NCBI GenBank assembly: GCA_963377175.1 | Contig: CAUJNA010000458.1 | Span: 630,033 to 694,032, forward strand | Reading direction: 5' to 3' | DNA from: Effrenium voratum | Taxonomy: Eukaryota; Sar; Dinophyceae; Suessiales; Symbiodiniaceae | DNA: 64,000 nucleotides | Shown here: one piece after another, positions 1-11,574 of the stretch | Position numbering within the stretch: the stretch's first letter is position 1 | How the letters are laid out: the number at the start of each line of letters is the position of its first letter | Translations under genes and position numbers: made by a program | The notes under the pieces: model-generated | What the model was told of the DNA's origin: nothing | Databases searched by the model: none | The model's input: the letters and a program-made list of their open reading frames with translations, nothing else

Positions 1-1618
1 GCAAAAGAAAGGGGGACAGCCTCCAAGCACAAAGGGGTTTCAGTGGTAAGGGAATCCTTTTTTGGCAGATTCCGTGTTGACTTTGAAAAGGTTGGACAAA
101 TAGCTGGGCCTGGCTTCACCGTGAGCTGGCCTTCTTCAACTGGCCAAAGCGAGCCTTTCCCCTGTGTACCACGGGTACGGCCGTTCGAACCACACGAGGG
201 GCTTGTAATCCAACCCATGAAAGGCGCTAAACCTCCGTTTCAGGGATTCCCGTTCCAAACTGTTCCAACTCATACTTCATGGCCGGAAGGATGCTGTGAA
301 CCAAAGCACGCATGGGCCTACTACTATCCCCCAAGCATGGAAGGCTCACTCTCCCGCCTAAACTCCCTGCGCCTTACACTGCAATTCTGAGCCTACTTCA
401 AATCTCAGCAGTGGCTGAGGCAGGAAGCTGCAATCATGTGCAACAAGCCACCACAAATCAAAGGCACCACAAAGAAGCTCGGAATTTCGACATGTTGGTC
501 AGTCAGGTTCTTTTCTAGGGCAAACTGTGAGGGTTGCAGGAGTTGTGCAGAGATTTCAGGATCTTCTGATTGGACTGCGACTGAAGGGTTGGCCAATCCG
601 TACCATCCTTGTTGGGAAGCCACTAAGCAAAGAAGCACCAAATCTTCTCAATAACCCATGGAAAGTACCTTACGGAGTGCCTAGCAACCGACTGGGGTGC
701 TACTTCCCTGTGAGCAAAAGATCTAACCTGTGGCAAGGTGACTGGAAAAGTAATGTGTTTCCAAAAGTCTAAGGGGTTACTACGTGGAGCTACTATGTGA
801 TCCTCGTCACATTGCTGAAAGTGGCCCGCATAGCGATGCTGAAAGCAGCTCCAAGAGAGAATAAAGGACGCAATCCAACAGCCTAGAAAGTGTTGCGACG
901 TACGCAAAGAGGTCCATTGCGGCAGGGAAGGAATGGGATACAAGAATTCAGCAGCCTGAAATTTTAAATATCGGCCCCCAAGTAAAGCATTTTTAACGGG
1001 ATTATAATTTGCCAGCTAGTTGGGATAGCTAATCAGTTGACTTACTAATCATCTAGCAAGCTACTTGTCGCATCTATTGACAAGATAGTAGAATGGGGTA
1101 GGGTCCAAACCAACCTTTGGCGGGATTGGGGGGGGGGGGGGCAAGAAGGAAGATCTTCAAGCTTACATTTGCGACCCAAACCTAACCAACCGTTTTGTTG
1201 ACCTGATTTGAGATACCAAACTTGAATCAGGTGAGTACAAGTTTACTGGGGAGGGGACGGGACAAATAATTAGATGGTACTGGTACGCGATATAGGCCAT
1301 GTTTCAACCCAAACTGACCTAATTTTTTTCGGACATCGGACGCCACACATTCTCACGTTGTCCTATGTTTGGCGCAACCTTATTAGCACCCTAAAAGCAA
1401 GAACCCGTCAAGCGCGGATTGTCTGACCTCTGTCTCACATCGCTTTCGCCTGCACCAACCCTAAACCAAGCACAAAGCCTAAGCCCACAAAAAAATTGAC
1501 GCGTTAAGTTGAGGGCGCGCCCGAACCCCGACAAGAAACCCAAAACCCACCCCCCGACAAGAAACCCATCCACCCCCCGACAATTTTTGATCTTTCACCC
1601 CACGACAAGAAATCCCTG
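1..1618. other. No gene seen
   Basis: The frames are short and lack exon-like codon use or paired splice signals. A poly-G tract lies at about 1129-1141. The next exon of gene C would be expected here or beyond the window, but I could not find it. Confidence 0.5.
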
Positions 1619-4600
1619 AGGAGGGATTGGCTGCGGATCCGCTTTTCGAGCTGGAATGCCGGATTCCAGCTCGAAAAAGGTTGTCTTGGGGATCCGCTTT
1701 TCGAGCTGGAATCCGGCAATCCAGCTCGAAAAGCGGATCCCCAGCCAATCCCTCCTGAAAGGGGGCCGTGATGAAGGTTGTCTTGGGGATCCGCTTTTCG
1801 AGCTGGAATCCGGCAATCCAGCTCAAAAAGCGGATCCCCAGCCAATCCCTCCTGAAAGGGGGCCGTGATGAAGGTTGTCTTGGGATCCGCTTTTCGATTG
1901 TCATGTGGACCGCTTTTCGAGCTGGAAATCCGGCAATCCAGCTCGAAAAGCGGATCCCCAGCCCAATTCCCATCTCCTGAAGGTGGCACGATCCCCCTTT
2001 TTCCCGAGCTGGAAATCACGGCAAACCAGCTCGAAAAGCGATTCCCGCCAATCCCTCCTGAAAAAAAAGGGGCCGTGATGAATCCGCAAATCCAGCGCGA
2101 AAGCGGATCCCCAGCCAATCCCTCCTGAACGGGGGCCGTGATGAAGGTTGTCTTGGGGATCCGCTTTTCGGCATTCCGGGGATCCGCTTTTCGAGCTGGA
2201 ATGCCGAAAGCGGATCCCCAGCCAATCCCTCCTGAAAGGGGGCCGTGATGAAGGTTGTCTTGGGGATTCGCTTTTCGAGCTGGAATCCGGCATTCCAGCT
2301 CGAAAAGCGGATCCCCAGCCAATCCCTCCTGAAAGGGGGCCGTGATGAAGGTTGTCTTGGGGATCCGCTTTTGCGAGCTGGAATCCGGCATTCCAGCTCG
2401 AAAAGCGGATCCCCAGCCAATCCCTTCCTGAAAGGGGGCCGTGATGAAGGTTGTCTTGGGGATCCGCTTTTCGAGCTGGAATCCGGCAATCCAGCTCGAA
2501 AAGCGGATCCCCAGCCAATCCTCCTGAAAGGGGGCCGTGATGAAGGTTGTCTTGGGGATCCGCTTTTCGAGCTGGAATCCGGCAATCCAGCTCGAAAAGC
2601 GGATCCCCAGCCAATCCCTCCTCCTGAAAGGGGGCCGTGATGAAGGTTGTCTTGGGGATCCGCTTTGCGAGCTGGAATCCGGCAATCCAGCTCGAAAAGC
2701 GGATCCCCAGCCAACCCCTCCGCTTTTCGTGCTGGAATCCGGCAATCCAGCTCGAAAAGCGGATCCCCAGCCAATCTCTCCTGAAAGGGGGCCGTGATGA
2801 AGGTTGTCTCGGGAATCCAGCTCGAAAAGCGGATCCCCAGCCAATCCCTCCTGAATAGGGGCCGTGATGAAGGTTGTCTTGGGGATCCGCTTTTCGAGCT
2901 GGAATCCGGCAATCCAGCTCGAAAAGCGGATCCCCAGCCAATCCCTGCTGAAAGCGGGCCGTGATGAAGGTTGTCTTGGGGATCCGCTTTTCGAGCTGGA
3001 TTGATGAAGGTTGTCTTGGGGATCCGCTTTTCGAGCTGGAATCCGGCAATCCAGCTCGAAAAGGGCCGTGATGAAGGTTGTCTTGGCGATCCGCTTTTCG
3101 AGCTGGAATCCGGCATAAAGCGGATCCCCAGCCAATCCCTCCTGAAAGGGGGCCGTGATGAAGGTTGTCTTGGGGATCCGCTTTTCGAGCTGGAATCCGG
3201 CAATCCAGCTGAAAGGGGGCCGTGATGAAGGTTGTCTTGGGGATCCGCTTGTCGAGCTGGAATCCGGCATGAAGCGGATCCCCAGCCAATCCCTCCTGAA
3301 TAGGGGCCGTGATGAAGGTTGTCTTGGGGATCCGCTTTTTCGAGCTGGAATGCGGCAATCCAGCTCGAAAAGCGGATCCCCAGCCAATCCCTCCTGAAAG
3401 GGGGCCGTGATGAAGGTTGTCTTGGGGATCCGCTTTTCGAGCTGGAATCCGGCATAAAGCGGATCCCCAGCCAATCCCTCCTGAAAGGGGGCCGTGATTT
3501 TTCGAGCTGGAATCCGGCAATCCAGCTCGAAAAGCGGATCCCCAGCCAATCCCTCCTGAAAGGGGGCCGTGATGAAGGTTGTCTTGGGGATCCGCTTTTC
3601 GAGCTGGACGGCAATCCAGCTCGAAAAGCGGATGCCCAGCCAATCCTTCCTGAAAGGGGGCCGTGATGAAGGTTGTCTTGGGGATCCGCTTTTCGAGCTG
3701 GATTGATGAAGGTTGTCTTGGGGATCCGCTTTTCGAGCTGGAATCCGGCAATCCAGCTCGAAAAGCGGATCCCCAGCCAATCCCTCCTGAAAGGGGGCCG
3801 TGATGAAGGTTGTCTTGGGGATCCGCTTTTCGAGCTGGAATCCGGCATAAAGCGGATCCCTCCTGAATCGTGATGAAGGTTGTCTTGGGGATCCGCTTTT
3901 CAAGCGGATCCCCAGCCAATCCCTCCTGAAAGGGGGCCGTGATGAAGGTTGTCTTGGGGATCCGCTTTTCGAGCTGGAATCCGGCAATCCAGCTCGAAAA
4001 GCGGATCCCCAGCCAATCTCTCCTGAAAGGGGGCCGTGATGAAGGTTGTCTTGGAGCTGGAATGCGGCATTCCAGCTCGAAAAGCGGATCCCCAGCCAAT
4101 CCCTCCTGAAAGGGGGCCGTGATGAAGGTTGTCTTGGGGATCCGCTTTTCGAGCTCGAATCCGGCATAACGCGGATCCGCAGCCAATCCCTCCTGAATAA
4201 GGGCCGTGATGAAGGTTGTCTTGGGGATCCGCTTTTTCGAGCTAGAATCCGGCAATCCAGGATCCCCAGCCAATCCCTCCTGAAAGGGGGCCGTGATGAA
4301 GGTTGTCTTGGGGATCCGCTTTTCGAGCTGGAATCCGGCATTCCAGCTCGAAAAGCGGATCCCCGGCCAATCCCTCCTGAAAGGGGGCCGTGATGAAGGT
4401 TGTCTTGGGGATCCGCTTTTCGAGCTGGAATCCGGCATTCCAGCTCGAAAAGCGGATCCCCAGCCAATCCCTCCTGAAAGGGGGCCGTGATGAAGGTTGT
4501 CTTGGGGAATCCGCATCCAGCTCGAAAAGCGGATCCCCAGCCAATCCCTCCTGAAAGGGGGCCGTGATGAAGGTTGTCTTGGGGATCCGCTTTTCGAGCT

Positions 4601-5493
4601 GGAATCCGGCAATCCAGCTCGAAAAGCGGATCCCCCAGCCGTGAATTGTCCCTCCTGGAATCCGGGCTCGAAAAGCGGATCCCCAGCCAATCCCTCCTGA
4701 AAGGGGGCCGTGATGAAGGTTGTCTTGGGGATCCGCTTTTCGAGCTGGAATCCGGCATTCCAGCTCGAAAAGCGGATCCCCGGCCAATCCCTCCTGAAAG
4801 GGGGCCGTGATGAAGGTTGTCTTGGGGATCCGCTTTTCGAGCTGGAATCCGGCATTCCAGCTCGAAAAGCGGATCCCCAGCCAATCCCTCCTGAAAGGGG
4901 GCCGTGATGAAGGTTGTCTTGGGGATCCGCTTTTCGAGCTGGAATCCAGCAATCCAGCTGAAAGGGTGCCGTGATGAAGGTTGTCTTGGGGATCCGCTGT
5001 TCGGCATTCCGGGGATCCGCTTTTCGAGCTGGAATGCCGGCGGATCCCCAGCCAATCCCTCCTGAAAGGGGGCCGTGATGAAGGTTGTCTTGGGGATCCG
5101 CTTTTCGAGCTGGAATCCGGCATAAAGCGGATCCCCAGCCAATCCCTCCTGAATAGGGGCGGTGATGAAGGTTGTCTTGGGGATCCGCTTTTCGAGCTGG
5201 AATCCGGCATAAAGCGGATCCCCAGCCAATCCCTCCTGAAAGGGGGCCGTGATGAAGGTTGTCTTGGGGATCCGCTTTTCGAGCTGGAATGCCGAAAGCG
5301 GATCCCCAGCCAATCCCTCCTGAAAGGGGGCCGTGATGAAGGTTGTCTTGGGGATCCGCTGGAATCCGGCAATCCAGCTCGAAAAGCGGATCCCCAGCCA
5401 ATCCCTCCTGAAAGGGGGCCGTGATGAAGGTTGTCTTGGGGATCCGCTTTTCGAGCTGGAATCCGGCAATCCAGCTCGAAAAGCGGATCCCCT
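1619..5493. repeat. Array of ~97-bp palindromic units (BamHI-site satellite)
   Basis: About 40 head-to-tail units make this array. A full unit has a 23-bp arm GGATCCGCTTTTCGAGCTGG plus AAT, a short CCGGC centre, the inverted arm, then a spacer of about 45 bp (CAGCCAATCCCTCCTGAAAG ... TGATGAAGGTTGTCTTGG). Spacing of intact neighbours is 97 bp (for example at 4291, 4388 and 4485). Many units are trimmed inside the palindrome, such as the versions ending GGCATAAAGCGGATCC. The units are free of stops in several frames, which produces spurious frames of up to 1,321 codons on the minus strand. The array lies just downstream of the Clp_N exon, so is probably intronic. Confidence 0.95.
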
Positions 5494-5498
5494 TCGCA

Positions 5499-5553
5499 GG
5501 AGGAAAGAAGACTAGGGGAAGAGGAAAGAAGACTAGGGGAAGAGGAAAGAAGC
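5499..5553. repeat. Short tandem repeat, ~21 bp x 2.6
   Basis: The unit AGGAAAGAAGACTAGGGGAAG is repeated at the right edge of the palindromic array, purine-rich on the plus strand. Confidence 0.85.
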
Positions 5554-5788
5554 TTGTTTTGGGCTGCAAGCATCGCTGTCGGGGTGTCGGTGTTTTTTTA
5601 TCGTGGGGTGAAAATAAGAAATTGTCGTGGTAACCAACGTTTTAGTCGCAGGGTTGCAGTTTTTTGGCGTGGTTAAGGCCCGTGCTGGCGTTAAAACCCC
5701 CCAGGGAAAAACCAAAAAAGCAACAAAAACAACCGCCCGAACCGCCTGAACCGCCTGAAGTTGACGCCAAAAGGGCGTCTTCTCTGGC

Positions 5789-5872
5789 CTTGAGCAGCAC
5801 CGTGAAGATGTGGGCCGGGTCCAGTTGCAGATGGCCCCTCTGGCGCGCCAACTTGGCCGCTTCCTCGATGAC
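5789..5872 (-). CDS. Gene C exon: Clp N-terminal (Clp_N) repeat
   Basis: This 28-codon exon reads VIEEAAKLARQRGHLQLDPA then HIFTVLLK. It matches the Clp_N repeat of ClpB, ClpC and ClpA: a helix with A-x-x-L-A, then x-x-G-H-x-x-L-x-P-x-H-(I/L)-x-x-x-L-L. The acceptor is CGAGAG|GTC and the donor CTCAAG|GC, both phase 0. In Clp/Hsp100 proteins this domain contacts substrates or adaptors. It starts deeper in the repeat than a normal N-terminus would, consistent with upstream exons. Confidence 0.78.
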
Positions 5873-8608
5873 CTCTCGAGTTGGCGGGTGTCGTCGGGCC
5901 CGTTAAGGAGAGGGAGTCGCGGGTCCGGCTGTTTGGGTAGCTCCTGACCCACCAAAGTGTGTGCGTGTGTTCTTTGAGGGCACCTTTTTTAGGGTTGGCT
6001 TAGAGGAAAGCCAGCGCGAAACCACCCCCAGAGCTGTTTCAAGACGTGTGTAACAATGCTGCCAAGGTTAAGGGTTGCACCTGCCGCATCTTGTTGCGAA
6101 AACCAGCGCCAGCTGAGTTAGGACTCGACTGGGTTTCGTTTCGTGCGGGTTTTTGAGACTTCGAACCCGGGTTGGCCGTTTAGATCAAGTGGTTGGGAAA
6201 TATTTGCGGGTTGAAGGGCACAGTCTGGCTCTTTGGGGGGCCCATCGTATGTCCGGGCTTTTGGTTCTGCTTCGGGAGGGAGGGTGTTGCTCATAGATGC
6301 TCATAGTATCTTTTACTTTTCCCTTTTTGCAGGGAAGATGGGGGGAATGTGTTTTGCTCCTTTTCATTGGGAGGACTTACCCGGTTTTTGGGGAGGATTT
6401 ACCACGTTTTTGGTTAGGGACTGAGAGGGCAACAGGGAAGCTTTGTAACGAGCAGACAGCTATGTTTCTTGACCCAGGTCCCCAAGTGGTTGAAATGTTC
6501 AACATTTCAACCACTTGGGGACCTGTGTTGAGCTCCTGGACAACTTGTCTCATACTAATTCAAGTGCCCAGTGTAGCAAAAGCTTAACAACTTACTTGGG
6601 TTTGTTTCAAATAGGGGAACCCCCCTCAAATAGGTGGGCTGCTTGTGGTTTCCCTTTAGAACTATCTCTCAAAGGTACCCTAAAAAACACACGGAGAAGC
6701 ATTGGTTGCTCCTGAAAAGCGGAACTCGAACAAGAGCCTTCAGGTTGCAAAGCCCCTCGAGATCCAACGAAAATCACAGCTACCCCCAAAAGAAAACTCA
6801 AGTAACCATAATATGGGTATGTGTCGCAATAAGGACCACCCCCCCGCCCCCAATGGAGGCTTTCCCTGAAGAAACACACACATACATTGCGTGTCCCCGG
6901 CTTCTGGTCTGGGCTTTAAATACGGGTCCGGAGAAATTATCCAATTACCTATCCCGCTTTGGTTTCCCCTTTGGGGTTCAACCATGGATTCTCTTGGCAT
7001 TGCCTTGCTGGTCATATCCGTGAATTCCGCATTCGCCATGGCGCGATAGCACGAATTGGAACGAAGCAGCTTGGGAGTGCCGGAAACTGCGGGCGCCACG
7101 CACCGGTCAAAACCTGCGAGCGTGTAACTCAACGGGCTTCCTTTGGTTGGTATTTACAGGGAAACCAAAAGGAAACCGCTGCCATTTCGGGGCCTTCTTT
7201 TGAGAAACCCTCATCATAGCCCGCAAACGCCGGTTCCCCGCGCAGTCGGTAGATGACAAGGGTGACCATGGGCAAAAATGCCCTTTTGTCTCTACACGCT
7301 GAAGATAAAGTGAAGGATTCCAGCACAAGCCATCCAAACAATCAACCAGGATGGGACTATCCAAGGAAGGAGGGATTCGATTGGATTTAATTTACCAAAC
7401 AAAAACCCATATTAGGATCAAGCATGTTATTTGCGTTTGTCAGGGAACCCGCCTCTAAGAGGAGACCTGCACAAATCAAACTAGATTTCACCAACGGGTC
7501 CGGTTTCCTTTTGGATCACCAAATACCAAAAGGGAGTCCGCCATTTTAAGAAACTCCCGTACGATTTCAGGAATTCACGAACCTTCTTTCATCAGTCGCT
7601 TGCTTTGCCGCCCCCCAGTTCAGCGTATGGAGCTCACAATCGTTCTTGGCCAGACTTTGACCTCTGCAACAGGCTGACGTGTTGCTTCAATAGGAAAACA
7701 CCCAGAAGGGTAACAAAGCAACAGGGTAACACCGCTCCAGAACAACATGGAACCCAAACAACCCTCTTTTGTAGAGGACATTCCTTTTGAGGGTTTTTTT
7801 GGGGGGTTCCTTCCGTTAACTTGCAGTCGAGAAGTCTGGAAATGCTTTAGCCATCTCACAGTGCCCATGTCTTCGCTTGATGGTCATGAGGTCTGGAACC
7901 TGGTTTGGCTAAGTCGGGTTGCTCTCCCTATCTCATGCTCCAAAATGGTCTGCTCTGAACTGAAATCTTCTTTCTGGATGCCTCAAAGGCTGATTGTAAG
8001 GATCCATGTATCAGGCCCTGCAAAGCATCTGGAAACTGTTTGCTGATCAGTTGGGGAAGCTGCAAGCCTCAACGTATCTCAACGTATCAAACCCTCTCTG
8101 TGTTTGAAAAACTTTGGTCAACTATTTCACCATTTGTTATTAGGCTAGCGGCAATAGCTTCATTCTCGGAACCCAACAGCAAAAGGGGCTCACCATGGTT
8201 ATCCAACCATGGCAACACAGGGCGACGAGCACCTCTGTTTCTGTTGGTTCGGTTCTGAACGAAACCTCAAAAAAGAGACAGGGACGCGAAACCCAAGAGG
8301 AAACCCGCCACCAAACAAGAAAACAATCAAACAAGAACAACGGAACACAGAGGCATCACAAAAGTCCGCTACCGTTAAGCCATCGTTCGTCTATGCCGCG
8401 TCAAGCACACATAGTATGATGCAATATGATGCATATAAACATGGTGGCCGGGAGCAAAGAAGTCAAACACCACTCCTTCAAACGCACACACACACACACC
8501 CTGCACACAGAAATTTTTACATTCACACCAACGCAGCACACACACACACACGGCATGTGTGACATTCAACTGCAGCTTCTTTTCGCACAAATTCAAGCTG
8601 GTCAATCT
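5873..8608. other. Probable intron of gene C
   Basis: Apart from the hairpin at 6476 and dispersed repeat copies near 6610 and 7140, nothing is supported. CA tracts begin at about 8484. Confidence 0.5.
6476..6524. repeat. Perfect 24-bp inverted repeat with 1-base loop
   Basis: AGGTCCCCAAGTGGTTGAAA-TGTT is followed after a single C by its exact reverse complement. The hairpin is perfect over 24 bp. It is too short for a mobile element on its own and stands in non-coding DNA. Confidence 0.95.
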
Positions 8609-9721
8609 TCATCGCTGTAGCTGCTCTCCTGGAGCGAGCATCATTCTGCCGGCGAGGATTTTGACGAATGGAGAAAATAGGCAAGCCCGACGAAAGAAAT
8701 GTGCAAACATACTGGCAAAGTCTTGCTGTGCAAACGCCTGTGAGCCGGTCAAGCGTTGCCAGCGCCCACAACTGTAACCACAAAGCGCGCAGAGAGGCGC
8801 AGCCAAATGCCAGGAAGGAGTCCAGGCGTGCGCGACACAGTTGTCCAAAATAAGGCGGTTCTCCCCAGAGGTGCGAATAAACGCCCATCTGTTAATTGCG
8901 CCACGAAATTGGACCGCAGCAACCTCGAGGGACTTTCGAATAGAAAGACCGTCGAGAGAAACCCAAATGTCAAGGGAGACAGACTCAAAGGGCCTGAACT
9001 TCAGCGAATTTTGAATGTCAGCACAAATAGAGGGACTGCTGGGATCAAGAGTAACGTCAGTATCGGGCGCAAATGTAAAAGGACGCCTGCGTGCAAGAAC
9101 TATCGGAACAGCAGTCTTGCAAACAAGTCTCCGACGAAGGGTAAATCTGTCAAAGAAGGGGTTGTTTCTCCAGTTGGCAATGCGCAACACCGCATCTTCA
9201 AAAGTCACATAGATTTTGGAGGGATGTTTGCCAGAAGCAACGTACTCATCACTAATATTGCAAAGCATGCGAAATGCAGCCGGGAGGATATCGTTCCTAG
9301 CCCTCCACCCTTGTCGCATAGCACCAATGCTTGGGAAGCCGTTGAGAACCTTAAGGAGCCTAGGCTCAGCATGCATCTGAGAGCTGTCGAAGTCCTGAAA
9401 GTGCAGCAGAGCAAGCTTCTACCATAAAATCTTGAAACGCCAGGTAATCTCCTTCATGGTACTCTTAATGGCACGGGCATTGTCCATGCACGGAACATCC
9501 GTCCCACAAAGAAGGATACAGAAGAGAAGAAGTTCCATCCAGGTAGGTTCACGTCCAGGTTGCTGAGCAGGTTCATATTTGGTCCAGCTCATGCAGGCGG
9601 AAATAAATTGAAAGTCACGAAGTTTACCACCCCAAGAGATCCACTGGGTTGGCCCAAATAGGGGAATATTTCTACTGATTGTCCAAACTGCAAGTAGAGG
9701 GCATCCCCAACAACCAAGCAC
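8609..9721 (-). pseudogene. Degraded ORF cluster, possible non-LTR retroelement tail
   Basis: Two long minus-strand frames abut: 9419-9721 and 8609-9376, separated by a TAG and a frame change. The first includes GREPTWMELLLFCILLCGTD, the second FEDAVLRIANWRNNPFFDRF. Uninterrupted coding-like sequence of this length is unlike the short exons around it and suggests a formerly intronless element. The x-x-W-x-E-L-L motif followed by a hydrophobic strand recalls segments downstream of the reverse transcriptase in dinoflagellate LINE-like ORFs; that link is a recollection, not proof. No RT active-site motif is present. The plus strand is also open (8756-9427). Confidence 0.33.
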
Positions 9722-10197
9722 CAGAGCACATGGCCAAACAAGAAGTCAGGCCTCAGCAGCTCTAGAATATTCACATTCTTAGGAAGCGACATTCTTTGGG
9801 TCGAGGAAGCCTAGTCGCTGGCCGCCTTGAGTTGTAACTTATGCGGAGAGCAACGAATCCCATGCTTTTCTTGCAACTGGGTAGTGGGGAGGTGTCTCAT
9901 ACTTGCGCACCTCGGAGGGACGCTAGACCAAAAGGAAGGGCGTGAGAAAGGGACCTGGAAGTGCGGAGCCAAACGAACGGGCAACACGGAAAGGGAACCA
10001 GTGTTTGGGGTGGTGCTGGCGAGCAGGGTCAGGGTGCCGCTTCCTTCCATAAAAAGGGGTGGACGTCCACAGTGACTACCAAGGAAACCTCAACCCATGG
10101 GCCGAAAACAGCTAACGCCACAACAAACACAGCATAGGGGCAGTGTGCCAAAAAGGCGCTGCTAATTACAAAGAGCCACCACGGGACATCTAGGGAC

Positions 10198-10281
10198 CTC
10201 TGAGGAACCCGATCCGTCCTCCTCGGCGCGAGGCTTTGCCTTGGCCTTCATCTTGAACTTGGCCTTGGCCTTCGCCTTGGC
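10198..10281 (-). CDS. Gene C exon: Lys/Ala-rich linker
   Basis: The 28 codons read AKAKAKAKFKMKAKAKPRAE then EDGSGSSE. Alternating Lys and Ala followed by an acidic Ser/Gly tail indicate a flexible or nucleic-acid-contacting linker. The acceptor is GCTGAG|GCC and the donor is TCAGAG|GT. Both ends are phase 0, joining exactly to the exons before and after. The plus-strand frame at this place (leucine/alanine-rich) is a shadow. Confidence 0.68.
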
Positions 10282-11511
10282 CTCAGCAATGGGAGGGATG
10301 TCAGAGAAAAAGCGAAAAACTGGGGGTCCTGTTTGGTCTCCTCTTGAAAAAAGGCGGCGCTCGGCACCCAGACAAGCCCAACAAGGGCTCTGCGAAAGCC
10401 CTCGAAGGCCTAGCCTCTCTTATGGGGACCATCTTTGGCTGAAGCCTCAAGCGGTCGGTCGGTTTTTTGCTTCGGGGGCGGGCTCAGGAGTCCAGATTTG
10501 GTTCAAGCCCAAAAACATCACCCTCCCAAAACAGATACCGAAACGGAAACTCACTTTGCATTGGCCTTCTCAAAAGGTGATGTGTTCAACCGCGCGTGGG
10601 AAAAGGGGTAGCCACGCAGCACCCAAACAAGCCTGAAGCACCCCCAATCCCTCCATTGCAACCGCTGGCTTTCTTTCCATTGTTTCCAATTCAATGGCAC
10701 CATGACATCGGCGTGTCCTGCTGCCATGGTTTGCAAGAATGCACCAAGCCACCAGGATCCACCAGGGCTTGTTTCCCCCCCTCGCGAAACCAAGAGACTC
10801 CTGAAAGTGAAGCAACCCTGTTTGCAATATTTTGGCAAGCAAAAGGGAGGCCCTGCAACCAATGCTCACCCACCTCGATGTTGCTCCTTTTTTGCTTACC
10901 TTGGCATCACCAAGTATCACACAAGTGGACCCCCACTTCCTATACAACCCTGATTTCATGGTAGCCTATCTTGAGCCTATCTTGACATGACCCTGAGTCC
11001 CTGTCCGAAAGGTGCTGCTTGAACCTTCATTCAATCGTTTGTGTATCTATACTGTATCTCTACTTGTGGGAAGTTGTGAGAGTTATCCATGTTCCGAACC
11101 GAATTGGCCACAAATCCAAGATTCGACAGATCGTTTTATGATTTACGGGCCATATTCTCTATTCCGGAATGGATCTGCGTTGCATTTGTTTGCGAGTAAC
11201 TTGGGCTTGTCCTCCTCGCCAAACATCTGAGGTCTGCTTAGTCCCACCTAACATTGCAAATTGGAACAAATGCTTCCTTCACAATATATATATATATATA
11301 CAACCCTGCCTTTTGCCCATCGCACGCATGGCTTCATTGCACACGTCACAGTGTACTATTTTGGCGGGACGGCAAACACACAAGGTCTCCCACTCTTTAC
11401 CTCTTTTCCTTGGTGTGTACCAATCTTTACCCCTCTTCGGTTTGGTTTGTAAAGGGAAACCAACGGAACGTCCGAACTGGTACCCAAAGAAGTCCACCCA
11501 AACCCACGCGC

Positions 11512-11574
11512 CTTGGCCGCCGCGACTTCCGCTTCCAGCATCTTGGCCCTGGCCTTGGCCATGCGCTCGTAGAC
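11512..11574 (-). CDS. Gene C exon: charged helix
   Basis: The 21 codons read VYERMAKARAKMLEAEVAAA then K. The acceptor is CGCCAG|GTC and the donor is GCCAAG|GC, phase 0 at both ends. The heptad-like spacing of Met, Leu and Ala suggests a single helix or short coiled coil, running into the Lys/Ala-rich exon at 10281. Confidence 0.7.

Noticed and set aside
1501..5573. Minus-strand open frames of 1,321, 1,222, 610 and 443 codons
   Set aside because: They are translations of the 97-bp palindromic array in different frames. The peptides only repeat the unit, shift frame at each trimmed copy, and overlap each other.
10241..10636. Plus-strand 131-codon frame starting MAFILNLALAFALASAMGG
   Set aside because: The apparent signal peptide is the antisense of the Lys/Ala-rich gene C exon.
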